From the NCBI GenBank assembly GCA_034675505.1, contig JAUCDD010000032.1, forward strand, positions 1 to 64,000: a stretch of DNA of 64,000 bases, written 5' to 3'. The notes beneath the pieces are model-generated. The model was given only the letters and a program-made list of their open reading frames with translations. It was not told the DNA's origin and made no database searches. Positions 19,029 through 27,783 of this stretch are shown here, piece by piece (position 1 is the stretch's first letter; each line of letters starts with the position of its first letter). This DNA comes from Melaminivora sp034675505 (GTDB taxonomy: Bacteria > Pseudomonadota > Gammaproteobacteria > Burkholderiales > Burkholderiaceae_C). The position numbers and the translations under genes are program-made.

Positions 19029-19952
19029 TCACGCCCTGCTTCTGGCGGCGCCCGGGTTCACGAACAGCTCCATCTTGGTGGTGGTCTCGGGCTTGATGTC
19101 GCCGGGCTTCTCGCCCTTCAGGATGCGTGCCACCATGCGGCCGGTCTGCTCGCCCAGGTCACGGTAGTTGATGCCCAGGGCAGCGATGGCGCCGCGCTTG
19201 ACGCTGTCGGTGTCGGAGGCGACCAGCGGCAGCTTGGCTTCCTGGCCGACCTTGACCAGCGCCTCGTACGACGAGACGACGTTGTTGTCGGTGTTGGTGT
19301 AGATCACGTCCACCTTGCCAACCAGCGAGCGCGCGGCGCTGCCCACGTCCACCGAGCGGGGAGCAGAGGCCTCCACCAGCGTCATGCCCTGCTTGGCCAG
19401 CAGGTCCTTCATCTCCTTGACCACCACGACCGAGTTGGCCTCTCCGGGGTTGTAGACCATGCCCACGCGCTTCGCGCTCGGCACGACCTGCTTGATCAGG
19501 TCGATCTGCTTGTCCAGCGCCAGCAGGTCGGACACGCCGGTCACGTTGTTGTGCGAAGGCTCCCAGCTCTTGACCAGCTTGGCGGCGACCGGATCGGTCA
19601 CGGCAGAGAACACCACCGGGACGCTCTTGGTGGCGGCGATCACCGCCTGTGCCGAGGGCGTGGCGATGGCGACGATGGCGTCGGGCTTGTCGCCGATGAA
19701 CTTGCGTGCGATCTGCGCTGCCGTGCCGGTATTGCCCTGCGCGCTCTGGTATTGCCACTTGAGGTTCTTGCCTTCCTCGTAGCCAGCCGCCTTCAGCGCG
19801 TCCTTCACGCCGTCGCGCACGGCGTCCAGCGCCGGATGCTCGACGATGGCAGTGACGGCCACGGACTTGACGTCGGCGGCGTGGGACGGGAAGGCGAGGG
19901 TGGCGGCGGTCAGGGCCAGTGCGCTCAGCGGCGCCCGGGACAGGCTCTTCAT
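19029..19952 (-). CDS. ABC transporter substrate-binding protein (TrpX-like), C-terminus frameshifted
   Basis: As it stands the frame gives 307 residues with a signal peptide (MKSLSRAPLSALALTAATLA, cleavage near SHA) and the COG2984 fold: AVTAIVEHPALDAVRDGVKD, VFSAVTDPVAAKLV, GMVYNPGEANSV. After KMELFVNPGAA the frame fails. Restoring one base in GCCGCCAGAAGCAG continues KQGVKLPEALVKSAAQVVQ and stops at 18982, which fits the family end. So the gene probably spans 18982-19952 with a one-base loss near 19045. First gene of the ABC operon; the ligand is unknown. Confidence 0.85.
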   Translation of the reverse strand: MKSLSRAPLSALALTAATLAFPSHAADVKSVAVTAIVEHPALDAVRDGVKDALKAAGYEEGKNLKWQYQSAQGNTGTAAQIARKFIGDKPDAIVAIATPSAQAVIAATKSVPVVFSAVTDPVAAKLVKSWEPSHNNVTGVSDLLALDKQIDLIKQVVPSAKRVGMVYNPGEANSVVVVKEMKDLLAKQGMTLVEASAPRSVDVGSAARSLVGKVDVIYTNTDNNVVSSYEALVKVGQEAKLPLVASDTDSVKRGAIAALGINYRDLGEQTGRMVARILKGEKPGDIKPETTTKMELFVNPGAARSRA

Positions 19953-20086
19953 GTGCGGTCTATCTCCAATGCAAGGGGTTTCGGTTCTCGGGATGGGCAG
20001 GCGTGGCGGCGTGGCGCCGCCATCCGGCCCCGGCCGAGTCTATCGGCTGTGCAGGGTTATCCCGCAGCGAGAAGCCGGCGTGCATC

Positions 20087-20109
20087 AAAAAAGGGACCCG
20101 AAGGTCCCT
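20087..20109 (-). terminator. Intrinsic terminator of the ETF-QO gene
   Basis: Stem AGGGACC/GGTCCCT (20092-20098 with 20103-20109) with a CGAA/TTCG tetraloop and a six-T tail on the minus strand, 22 nt after the stop. Confidence 0.85.
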
Positions 20110-20131
20110 GCAGCAGGCGCGGCGGCCGGGC

Positions 20132-21841
20132 TTACATGCCCGAGTAGTTCGGCCCGCCGCCGCCTTCGGGCGTGACCCAGACGATGTTCTGCGTCGGGTC
20201 CTTGATGTCGCAGGTCTTGCAGTGCACGCAGTTCTGCGCGTTGATCTGCAGGCGCTCGGCATTGCCGCCCTTGGCCTCGTCGGGCACGAACTCGTACACG
20301 CCGGCCGGGCAGTAGCGGCTCTCGGGCCCGGCGTAGTTCGCCAGGTTGATCTCGACGGGCACCTTGGGGTCCTTGAGCTTCAGGTGCGCCGGCTGGTTTT
20401 CCTCGTGGTTGGTGTTGCTCATGAACACGCTGGACAGGCGGTCGAAGGTGAGCTTGCCGTCGGGCTTCGGGTAGACGATGGGCTTGCACTCGGCCGCAGG
20501 CTTGAGCGCGGCGTGGTCGGGCTGTGTCGCGGTGCAGCGTCCAGGGGGATGTGGCCCTTGAGCAGCGAACTGCTCGATGCCGTTCATGAGCGTGGCCGTG
20601 ACCAGGCCCTTCTTGAACCAGGCCTTGAAGTTGCGCGCCTTGTTCAGTTCCTTGTACAGCCAGCTGTTCTCGAAGGCCTCCGGGTAGGCGCTCAGCTCAT
20701 CGCCCTGGCGGCCGGCCACGAGGGCTTCGTAGGCGGCCTCGGCGGCCAGCATGCCGGTCTTGATGGCGGCATGGCTGCCCTTGATGCGGCTGGCGTTCAG
20801 GAAGCCCGCGTCGCAGCCCACCAGCGCGCCGCCGGGGAAGACGAACTTGGGCAGGCTCAGCAGGCCGCCGGCAGTGATCGCCCGCGCGCCATAGCCCAGG
20901 CGCTTGGCCGGCTTGATGCCCTTGGACTCGTCGCCCTCCAGGTACCAGCGCACGTTGGGGTGCGGCTTCCAGCGCTGCATTTCCTCGAAGGGGCTGAGGT
21001 AGGGGTTGGCGTAGTCCAGCCCGGTGATGAAGCCCAGCGTGACCTTGTTGTCCTCCAGGTGGTACAGGAAGCCGCCGCCATAGGTGTCGCTGGCCAGCGG
21101 CCAGCCGGCGGTGTGCAGCACGAAGCCCGGCTGGTGGCGCTTGGGGTCGATCTCCCACAGCTCCTTGACGCCCAGGCCGTAGGCCTGCGGGTCGCGCCCT
21201 TCGTTCAGGTTGAAGCGGGCGATGAGCTGCTTGCCCAGGTGGCCGCGCGAGCCCTCGGCAAAGATGGTGTACTTGCCGCGCAGCTCCATGCCCAGCTGGA
21301 AGTCGCCCGTGGGCTCGCCCTCCTTGCTGATGCCCACGTTGCCGGTGACCACGCCCTGGATGGCGCCCTTGTCGTCGAACAGCAACTCGGCAGCGGCGAA
21401 GCCGGGGAAGATCTCCACCCCCAGCTCCTCGGCCTGGCTGGCCATCCAGCGCACCACGTTGCCCAGGCTGACGACGTAGTTGCCGTGGTTCTGGAAACAC
21501 TGCGGCAAGAGGAAGTTGGGCGTGCGGAAGGACGACTTCTCGCCCAGGAAGACCATGGCGTCGTCGGTCACCGGCTGGTTCAAAGGCGCGCCCTTGGCCT
21601 TCCAGTCGGGAATCAGCTCGGTCAGCGCGCGCGGGTCCACGATGGCGCCCGACAAGATGTGCGCGCCGGGCTCGGAGCCCTTCTCCAGCACCACCACCGA
21701 GATGTCCTTGCCGTTCTCGGCCGCCATCTGCTTGAGGCGGATGGCGGTGGCCAGCCCGCCCGGGCCGCCGCCGACGACCACCACGTCGTATTCCATGGCT
21801 TCGCGCGGGCCGTACTGCTGGAGGATTTCTTCGTTCGTCAT
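20132..21841 (-). CDS. Electron transfer flavoprotein-ubiquinone oxidoreductase
   Basis: Membrane-associated FAD and 4Fe-4S enzyme that passes electrons from reduced ETF to ubiquinone, linking acyl-CoA and amino-acid oxidation to respiration. The FAD motif is VVVVGGGPGGLATAIRL, and the cluster cysteines lie in CPAGVYEF and NCVHCKTCDIKDP. The start at 21841 (MTNEEILQQYGPREAMEYD) fits better than the open frame to 21943. Between about 20525 and 20572 the protein reads AAQGPHPPGRCTAT instead of the family-like LLKGHIPWTLHRDK. Removing three single bases restores the expected sequence exactly, so that stretch is probably wrong. Confidence 0.93.
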   Translation of the reverse strand: MTNEEILQQYGPREAMEYDVVVVGGGPGGLATAIRLKQMAAENGKDISVVVLEKGSEPGAHILSGAIVDPRALTELIPDWKAKGAPLNQPVTDDAMVFLGEKSSFRTPNFLLPQCFQNHGNYVVSLGNVVRWMASQAEELGVEIFPGFAAAELLFDDKGAIQGVVTGNVGISKEGEPTGDFQLGMELRGKYTIFAEGSRGHLGKQLIARFNLNEGRDPQAYGLGVKELWEIDPKRHQPGFVLHTAGWPLASDTYGGGFLYHLEDNKVTLGFITGLDYANPYLSPFEEMQRWKPHPNVRWYLEGDESKGIKPAKRLGYGARAITAGGLLSLPKFVFPGGALVGCDAGFLNASRIKGSHAAIKTGMLAAEAAYEALVAGRQGDELSAYPEAFENSWLYKELNKARNFKAWFKKGLVTATLMNGIEQFAAQGPHPPGRCTATQPDHAALKPAAECKPIVYPKPDGKLTFDRLSSVFMSNTNHEENQPAHLKLKDPKVPVEINLANYAGPESRYCPAGVYEFVPDEAKGGNAERLQINAQNCVHCKTCDIKDPTQNIVWVTPEGGGGPNYSGM

Positions 21842-22007
21842 GGGTGTCTCGTGGGCAGGAATGTTGAAGGAGAAAAGGGTGCGGGCCGGCGCCGGCCATC
21901 GTTGGCGGACGATTGTATGCACCCGGCACCGGTAAAAACGCACGGTCGTTCATTTCTGTGCGCGGCAGGGCCGCACCCGCGTCGCCAGTCAGGTCAGAAT
22001 CACGCCC

Positions 22008-22427
22008 ATGAAATTTTCCCTGCCGCAACACAAGAAGCTGGTGCACCAGATGCTCCTGGACGTCCGCTGGGGCGACATGGACGCCATGGGCCACGTCAAC
22101 AACGCCCAGTACTTCCGCTATATGGAGAGCGTGCGTGTCGCCTGGATGAGCGCCGTGGGCGCCGACCCCCAGCCGCAGGGCGAGGGGCCGGTGATCGTCA
22201 ACGCCTTTTGCAGCTTCCTGCGCCAGATCGAATATCCGGCGCGGCTGCTGCTCAAGCTGTACGTGAGCGATCCGGCGCGCACCACGTTCGAGACCTGGAC
22301 CACCCTGGAGCGCGAGGACCAGCCCGGCGTGGTGCTGGCCGAGGGCGGCGCGACCACCATCTGGGTCGATTTCCCGAAGCAAAAGGCGGTTGCGCTGCCG
22401 CAATGGATGCGCGAAATCGTGACCTGA
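22008..22427 (+). CDS. Acyl-CoA thioesterase, 4HBT/YbgC type
   Basis: 139-residue single hot-dog-fold thioesterase. The active-site region is RWGDMDAMGHVNNAQYFRYM, where the Asp and the NN pair are typical of the 4-hydroxybenzoyl-CoA thioesterase group. Expected to hydrolyse short- or medium-chain acyl-CoA in the cytosol. Divergent from the ETF-QO gene, which fits a lipid or acyl-CoA context. It ends 43 nt before the eptA-like gene. Confidence 0.88.
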   Translation: MKFSLPQHKKLVHQMLLDVRWGDMDAMGHVNNAQYFRYMESVRVAWMSAVGADPQPQGEGPVIVNAFCSFLRQIEYPARLLLKLYVSDPARTTFETWTTLEREDQPGVVLAEGGATTIWVDFPKQKAVALPQWMREIVT

Positions 22428-22470
22428 CGGCTTTTGCCATCCTTCCTTCCTGCCCCACCCTGGCCGACCC

Positions 22471-24192
22471 GTGAACCCTGATTCCCACCTGCCGCGCGCA
22501 CCGGGCCCGCGCGCCTGGCTGCTGCGCCTGGACGCCTGGCTGTCCCGCCCCTTGAGCCCGCAGCAGATCGTGCTGCGCCTGACCCTGTACCTGCTGGCCG
22601 TGGCCAACCTGCCGCTGTGGCTGCAGCTGGCGCGCATCGGCGGCGCACCCAGCCTGTACCTGCGCTCGGCGCTGGCGCTGGCGGTGCTGCTGGTGTGCGG
22701 CATGGTGGCCATCCTGGCCTTCACCGCCTGGACGCGCGGCATGCGCGTGCTGTGGTGGCTGGTGGCGGCCGTGGCGGCCTTTGCCCAGTACTACATGCTG
22801 ACCTACCGCGTGGTCATGGACCCGGGCATGGCGGCCAACGTGCTGCACACGGATGCACGCGAGGCCTTCGACCTGCTGAGCCTGCGCCTGGTGGCGTCGG
22901 TGCTGGCGGTGCTGGCGCTGCCCAGCTGGTGGCTGCTGCGGGTGCGCATCCCGGCCATGGGCGTGCTGCGCCAGCTGTGGCGCAACCTGGCCCTGCTGGC
23001 GCTGGCGCTGGCAATCGCCGCCGCCACCGTGGCGCTGGGCTCGCGCGAGCTCGCGCCGCTGATGCGCAACCACCCGCAGTTGCGCTACCTGATGAACCCG
23101 CTGGCCAGCCTGTACTCGACGGCAGTGGCGCTGGTCGGGCCGTATTTCGCGCGCAGCCAGGAGCTGGTGAACATGCGCGCCGGCGCGCAGCTGGGCGCGA
23201 GCCACGCCGTGCCCGGCGCGCGCGCGCCGCTGTTCGTGCTGGTGGTGGGCGAGACGGCGCGTGCCGACCACTTTGCCCTCAACGGCTATGCGCGCCCGAC
23301 CACGCCCGAGCTGGCCCGGCGCGACGTGCTGTCGTGGCGCCAGGTGTACGCGTGCGGCACCAGCACGCTGGCCTCGCTGCCGTGCATGTTCTCGCCCCTG
23401 GGGCGCGAGAAATTCGAGGCGCGCAAGAGCGAGTACGAGAACCTGCTGGACGTGGTGCAGGCCGCCGGCATGGCCGTGCTGTGGCTGGACAACCAGTCCG
23501 GCTGCAAGGGCGTGTGCGACCGGGTGCCGCACGCCCAGGCGTCCGAGGGGCTGTCGGCCGATCAGCGCGCCCAGCTGTGCGACGCCAGCGGCGAATGCCG
23601 CGACACCGCCATGCTGGCCAACCTGGACCAGCGCCTGGCGGCGCTGCCGGCCGAGCAGCGCGCGCGGGGCGTGCTGCTGGTGCTGCACCAGATGGGCAGC
23701 CACGGCCCGGCCTACTACAAGCGCTCGGCCCAGGCGGACAAGCGCTTCTTGCCCGAGTGCCGCACCGAGGTGCTGGCCGACTGCGCCCAGGGCGAACTGG
23801 TCAATGCCTACGACAACACCATCGCCGCCACCGACGCCTTCCTGGCGCGCACCATCGACTGGCTGGGCACGCGCGCTGCCGACTACGACACCGGCCTGCT
23901 GTACCTGAGCGACCACGGCGAATCGCTGGGCGAGTACGGCCTGTTCCTGCACGGCATGCCCTACGGCGTGGCGCCCGATGCGCAAAAGCACGTGCCCATG
24001 GTGGCCTGGCTGCACGAATCGCTGCGCCGGCGCCAGGGCCTGTCCGTGCCCTGCCTGCAGGCCGGCCTGGATGCGCGCCTGACGCACGACAACCTCTACC
24101 ACACCATGCTGGGGGTGCTGGACGTGCGCTCGCCCAGCTACCAGGCGCCGCTGGACGTGCTGGAAAGCTGCCGAAAGCCCGTTTCAGGGTGA
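22471..24192 (+). CDS. eptA: Lipid A phosphoethanolamine transferase, EptA family
   Basis: 573 residues: an N-terminal region of five membrane helices (about 35-190) and a periplasmic sulfatase-like domain. Metal and nucleophile motifs are FVLVVGETARADH, CGTSTLASLPCMFS (putative nucleophile Thr299) and YLSDHGESLGEYGLFLHG. Cysteine pairs around NQSGCKGVCDR, CDASGECRD and CRTEVLADCA match the disulphides of EptA/MCR enzymes. It moves phosphoethanolamine from lipids to lipid A, lowering surface charge and polymyxin binding. This looks like an ordinary chromosomal gene: base composition matches and no mobile DNA is near. The stop codon lies in a repeat tail. Confidence 0.9.
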   Translation: MNPDSHLPRAPGPRAWLLRLDAWLSRPLSPQQIVLRLTLYLLAVANLPLWLQLARIGGAPSLYLRSALALAVLLVCGMVAILAFTAWTRGMRVLWWLVAAVAAFAQYYMLTYRVVMDPGMAANVLHTDAREAFDLLSLRLVASVLAVLALPSWWLLRVRIPAMGVLRQLWRNLALLALALAIAAATVALGSRELAPLMRNHPQLRYLMNPLASLYSTAVALVGPYFARSQELVNMRAGAQLGASHAVPGARAPLFVLVVGETARADHFALNGYARPTTPELARRDVLSWRQVYACGTSTLASLPCMFSPLGREKFEARKSEYENLLDVVQAAGMAVLWLDNQSGCKGVCDRVPHAQASEGLSADQRAQLCDASGECRDTAMLANLDQRLAALPAEQRARGVLLVLHQMGSHGPAYYKRSAQADKRFLPECRTEVLADCAQGELVNAYDNTIAATDAFLARTIDWLGTRAADYDTGLLYLSDHGESLGEYGLFLHGMPYGVAPDAQKHVPMVAWLHESLRRRQGLSVPCLQAGLDARLTHDNLYHTMLGVLDVRSPSYQAPLDVLESCRKPVSG

Positions 24193-24246
24193 AATCGGCA
24201 GCTTGCCGGCGCCGATGGGCGATATGCAGCTATGTTTTCGCTAGCA
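24183..24246 (-). repeat. Interspersed repeat copy F
   Basis: On the minus strand: GCTAGCGAAAACATAGCTGC, ATATCGCCCATCGGCGCCGG, CAAGCTGCCGATTTCACCCT. It fills the gap between convergent eptA and the AhpD-like gene, and its tail contains the eptA stop codon. Confidence 0.6.
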
Positions 24247-24247
24247 A

Positions 24248-24843
24248 TCAGGCGGGCTTTTTCTCGCGCGGCAGGCGGCCCATGACGAAAAACTCGGCAT
24301 TGGGCTGCATGCCCGAGAAGCTGGCCATGCGGTTGGACAGGCCGAAGAACGCCGTGATGGCGGCGATGTCCAGATGTCCTCGTCGTCGAAGCCGTGCGCG
24401 TGCAAGGCCTCGAAGTCGGCCTCGTCCACCTCGTGCGAGCGCTGGCAGATCTTCATGGCGAACTCCAGCATGGCGCGCTGGCGCCCGCTGATGTCGGCGC
24501 GGCGCCAGCTCACCGCCACCTGGTCGGCGACGAAGGGCTTTTTCTCGTAGATGCGCAGCAGCGCGCCGTGCGCCACCACGCAGTACAGGCAGTGGTTGGC
24601 GGCGCTGGTGGCGGTGACGATCATCTCCCGGTCGCCCTTGGTCAGGCTGCTGGCCCGGCCCGCGCTCTCGGGCTCCATCAGCGCATCGTGGTAGGCGAAG
24701 AAGGCGCGCCACTCGGCCGGGCGGCGCGCCAGGGCCAGGAACACGGTGGGGATGAAGCCGGCCTTGTCCTGCACCTGCAGGATGCGGGTGCGGATGTCCT
24801 CGGGCAGGGCATTCAGGTCGGGCAGGGGGTAGCGGTCGGCCAT
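24248..24843 (-). pseudogene. Peroxidase-related AhpD-like protein, frameshifted near the 3' end
   Basis: Carboxymuconolactone decarboxylase/AhpD-fold protein. The redox motif is NHCLYCVVAHGA (CxxC with the downstream His). After GFDDEDIW the frame is lost. Adding one G (TGGAC to TGGGAC) gives DIAAITAFFGLSNRMASFSG and MQPNAEFFVMGRLPREKKPA, the normal family ending at 24248. Without correction the frame runs to 24241 with an unrelated tail. These proteins often act as peroxidases or thiol antioxidants. The start is at 24843; a DTW gene lies 26 nt upstream on the same strand. Confidence 0.82.
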
Positions 24844-24869
24844 GGGGTTCCTTTCGTGCGGGGGGGGGT

Positions 24870-25544
24870 TCAGCAGGTGGGTCGCGGGGCAGCATAGCCC
24901 AGGGCCGGCCCGGGCAGGCGCGCGCGCTGCAGCGCCACGAACTCGTCCATGGCGCCAGCCAGGGCGGCCAGCGCACCGTTGCCTGGCTCCAGCAGCTGCA
25001 GCGCCAGCTGCACCGCCTCCAGCGTGCTGAGCTGGTGCGGCGCGTGGGCCTTGCGGATCGCGTAGCGCGAGGCGGGAACGTCCTGCAGCGCCAGGCGCGG
25101 CAGCTGCTGCAGGGCCGGGTTGCACCAGAGCATGCGCCGGCTCTTGCGCCAGGTGCCGTCCAGCACCACCAGGCGCAGGCGCTGCGGCTCGGCCAGCGCA
25201 GGCGTGGCGGGCGGGCAGGGCGGCGGCTGGCCGGCCTGGGCGGCAGGGGCGGCGGTGGCGGGGTACAGCAGCAGCGGGCGGCGCGGCGCCTGGCGATCGG
25301 CCTCGGTCCAGGGCTCCGAAAGCAGCTGCGCCAGCGCTTCGGGCGCCCAGGCCTCGCCCACGGCGATGCGGCTGTGCGCCAGGCACAGGTGCAGCAGCCG
25401 CGCCGTGCCCTTGGCCTGGCGCTCCTCCAGCGGGTGCATGAGGACGAGCACCTGCGCCGCAGATGCCACCGGGCGCACCGCAGCGCAGATGCAGGCGCTG
25501 GCCGGGCGCAGGCAGCGTGCGCACAGGGGGCGCGCGGCCGTCAT
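24870..25544 (-). CDS. DTW-domain protein (tRNA aminocarboxypropyltransferase family)
   Basis: 224 residues. The N-terminal Cys cluster CARCLRPASACIC is the zinc-like motif of the YfiP/TapT group, and VVLDGTWRKSRRM holds the DTW signature. HPLEERQAKGTARLL and the final ALGYAAPRP stretch also fit. Characterised relatives transfer an aminocarboxypropyl group from S-adenosylmethionine to uridine 47 of tRNA (acp3U). A long Ala/Pro-rich insertion (about residues 97-120) sits before the DTW motif. The start at 25544 is chosen because homology begins there, although the frame is open further upstream. Confidence 0.85.
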   Translation of the reverse strand: MTAARPLCARCLRPASACICAAVRPVASAAQVLVLMHPLEERQAKGTARLLHLCLAHSRIAVGEAWAPEALAQLLSEPWTEADRQAPRRPLLLYPATAAPAAQAGQPPPCPPATPALAEPQRLRLVVLDGTWRKSRRMLWCNPALQQLPRLALQDVPASRYAIRKAHAPHQLSTLEAVQLALQLLEPGNGALAALAGAMDEFVALQRARLPGPALGYAAPRPTC

Positions 25545-25618
25545 GGCGCCGGGCGGGTCTTGGCTGCGGCGGGCAGCGCCGCCGGCTGCGTCGCGCGGGA
25601 AGGCATGCCGGCCTGGCG

Positions 25619-26164
25619 CTATCCGACCAGCAGCTTCTGCACCAGGTCGGCCGCCGTGGATGCGCCGTACTTGCGCATCAGGCGCGCGCGGTAGATTTCC
25701 ACCGTGCGGTGGCTGATCTCCAGCGCCCGGCCGATCTCCTTGGACGTCATGCCGTCCAGCAGCCGCGCCGCCACCTCGCGCTCGCGCGCGGTGAGCTCGG
25801 CGCGCACCGGGCGCTCGGCGCTCAGGTCCTCGAAGGCCCAGATGCCCGAGGCGTGCGGCTGCTCGCGGTTGAGCGCGCGGCCCGAGACGTGGCACCAGAA
25901 GATCTCGCCGCTGGCGCGCTTCATCAGGCGGGTGTCGGCGTAGTGGCCTTTGGCGTTCAGGATGGGCTCCATGCGCCGGCCCAGGCGCTCGTACTCGTCG
26001 GCCGAGGGGTAGAGGATGCGAAACGACTGGCCGATGAGCAGTTCGCGCGAGGCGCCGAACATCTCGCAGACATGGTGGTTGCAGTCCACCATGATGCGGT
26101 TGCGCGAGATGACCAGGCCCACGGGGGCCATTTCGAATGCCAGGCGATAGTCGGCAATATCCAT
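25619..26164 (-). CDS. PAS-LuxR transcriptional regulator
   Basis: 181 residues: one PAS domain (about 8-118; the segments MAPVGLVISRNRIMVDCNHH and GQSFRILYPSADEYE are typical) and a LuxR-type helix-turn-helix (about 118-178; LTAREREVAARLLDGMTSKE, then IGRALEISHRTVEIYRARLM). No receiver domain, so it probably senses a ligand or cofactor directly. Divergent from the scoAB CoA-transferase genes, with an inverted repeat between them; control of scoAB is likely. This arrangement is common next to ketone-body or acyl-CoA genes in related bacteria (recalled, not checked). Confidence 0.88.
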   Translation of the reverse strand: MDIADYRLAFEMAPVGLVISRNRIMVDCNHHVCEMFGASRELLIGQSFRILYPSADEYERLGRRMEPILNAKGHYADTRLMKRASGEIFWCHVSGRALNREQPHASGIWAFEDLSAERPVRAELTAREREVAARLLDGMTSKEIGRALEISHRTVEIYRARLMRKYGASTAADLVQKLLVG

Positions 26165-26179
26165 GGAATAACTTAGGCA

Positions 26180-26205
26180 ATACTACTTATAAATGTACGT
26201 AGTAT
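26180..26205. promoter_or_regulatory. Candidate operator between PAS-LuxR gene and scoA
   Basis: Perfect 7-bp inverted repeat ATACTAC-N12-GTAGTAT in an AT-rich gap, 16 nt from the regulator start and 45 nt from the scoA start. Placement suits a LuxR-type dimer controlling both directions. Confidence 0.55.
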
Positions 26206-26249
26206 CGTAGCGCATTGCACATCCGATCCACAGCAACAGGAGACAGCCA

Positions 26250-26951
26250 GTGAAAAAACTCTACCCCTCCGCGGCCGAGGCGCTCAAGGGCGTCGTGCAG
26301 GACGGCCAGATGCTCGCCGTTGGCGGCTTCGGCCTGTGCGGCATTCCCGAGGCGCTGATCGAGGCCCTCAAGGACAGCGGCGTCAAGGGCCTCACCGTGG
26401 TGTCCAACAACGCCGGCGTCGATGGCTTCGGCCTGGGCAAGCTGCTCCAGACGCGCCAGATCAAGAAGATGATCAGCTCCTACGTGGGCGAGAACAAGGA
26501 GTTCGAGCGCCAGTTCCTCGCCGGCGAGCTGGAGCTGGAATTCACCCCGCAGGGCACGCTGGCCGAGAAGCTGCGCGCCGGCGGCGCCGGCATCCCGGCG
26601 TTCTTCACCAAGACGGGCGTGGGCACCATGGTTGCCGAGGGCAAGGAAACGCGCGAGTTCGACGGCCAGACCTACGTGATGGAGCGCTCGCTGGTGCCCG
26701 ACGTGTCGCTGGTCAAGGCGCACCGCGCCGACAAGAGCGGCAACCTGCAGTTCCGCCTGACGGCGCGCAACTTCAACCCGGCCGCGGCCACCGCCGGCAA
26801 GGTCTGCATCGTCGAAGTGGAGGAGATCGTCGAGACCGGCCAGATCGCGCCCGACGACGTGCACCTGCCCGGCATCTACGTGCACCGCATCGTGCACAAC
26901 CCGAATCCCGAAAAGCGCATCGAGAAGCGCACTCTGAGCGAGTCCAAGTAA
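26250..26951 (+). CDS. scoA: 3-oxoacid CoA-transferase subunit A
   Basis: 233 residues. Subunit A of a succinyl-CoA:3-ketoacid type CoA-transferase that activates acetoacetate. The CoA-binding glycine loop is AVGGFGLCGIPE near residue 25, with VVSNNAGVDGFGLGKLL after it. The start is a GTG at 26250 behind AGGAGA. scoB follows after 65 nt. Divergent from a PAS-LuxR gene. Together with bktB and the ETF-QO gene it suggests active ketone-body and acyl-CoA metabolism. Confidence 0.92.
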   Translation: MKKLYPSAAEALKGVVQDGQMLAVGGFGLCGIPEALIEALKDSGVKGLTVVSNNAGVDGFGLGKLLQTRQIKKMISSYVGENKEFERQFLAGELELEFTPQGTLAEKLRAGGAGIPAFFTKTGVGTMVAEGKETREFDGQTYVMERSLVPDVSLVKAHRADKSGNLQFRLTARNFNPAAATAGKVCIVEVEEIVETGQIAPDDVHLPGIYVHRIVHNPNPEKRIEKRTLSESK

Positions 26952-27016
26952 CTTGCGGGACAGACCGCAGCCGCGCAGCGGCCAGCTCTGTCCCCAACTG
27001 ATTAAAGGAGACTGAT

Positions 27017-27655
27017 ATGCCCTGGACGCAAGACCAAATGGCCGCACGCGCGGCGCAGGAGCTGCAAGACGGCTTCTACGTGAATCTCGGCATCGGCATC
27101 CCCACGCTGGTGGCCAATCACACCGGCGACAAGGAAGTGTGGCTGCAGTCGGAAAACGGCATGCTGGGCATCGGCCCCTTCCCGACCGAGGATGAGGTGG
27201 ATGCCGACCTGATCAACGCCGGCAAGCAGACCGTGACGACGATTGCCGGCTCGGCCATCTTCGGCTCGGACCAGTCGTTCGCCATGATCCGCGGCGGCAA
27301 GATCAACCTGTCGATCCTGGGTGCCATGCAGGTCAGCCAGAAGGGCGACCTGGCCAACTGGATGATCCCCGGCAAGATGGTCAAGGGCATGGGCGGCGCC
27401 ATGGACCTGGTGGCCGGCGTGCCGCGCGTGATCGTGCTGATGGAGCACGTGGCGAAGAAGAAGGACGGCACCACCGACCTGAAGATCCTGCCCGAGTGCA
27501 CCCTGCCGCTGACCGGCGTGGGCGTGGTGGACCGCATCATCACCGACCTGGGCGTCATGGACGTGACGGCAGACGGCCTGAAGCTGGTCGAGCTGGCCCC
27601 GGGCGTGGAGTTCGACGAGATCCAGGCCAAGACCGGCGTGCCGCTGCTGCGCTGA
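27017..27655 (+). CDS. scoB: 3-oxoacid CoA-transferase subunit B
   Basis: 212 residues. Subunit B carries the catalytic glutamate that forms the CoA thioester, seen in the LQSENGMLGIGPFP motif. GIGIPTLVANH and ILPECTLPLTGVGVVDRIIT are typical of the family. A strong AAAGGAGA lies before the ATG. An intrinsic terminator follows. Confidence 0.94.
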   Translation: MPWTQDQMAARAAQELQDGFYVNLGIGIPTLVANHTGDKEVWLQSENGMLGIGPFPTEDEVDADLINAGKQTVTTIAGSAIFGSDQSFAMIRGGKINLSILGAMQVSQKGDLANWMIPGKMVKGMGGAMDLVAGVPRVIVLMEHVAKKKDGTTDLKILPECTLPLTGVGVVDRIITDLGVMDVTADGLKLVELAPGVEFDEIQAKTGVPLLR

Positions 27656-27680
27656 GGCCGGGCGGCACCGCTTCGCACCC

Positions 27681-27703
27681 ACCGGGCCAGGCCCGGTTTT
27701 TTT
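27681..27703 (+). terminator. Intrinsic terminator of scoAB
   Basis: Stem ACCGGGC/GCCCGGT (27681-27687 with 27691-27697) with a three-base loop and a run of seven T to 27703. Confidence 0.88.
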
Positions 27704-27783
27704 GCGCTCCAGGTGGCAGCCGGGCGTCAGCAAAGGCCCGTATAGTCGGCCGGCAAATCACTCCCCCCTTGCCCCCGCCACGC

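Noticed and set aside
22471..24192. Reading the EptA-like gene as an acquired mcr gene
   Set aside because: No insertion sequence, plasmid gene or composition shift around it; it is most simply a native chromosomal gene.
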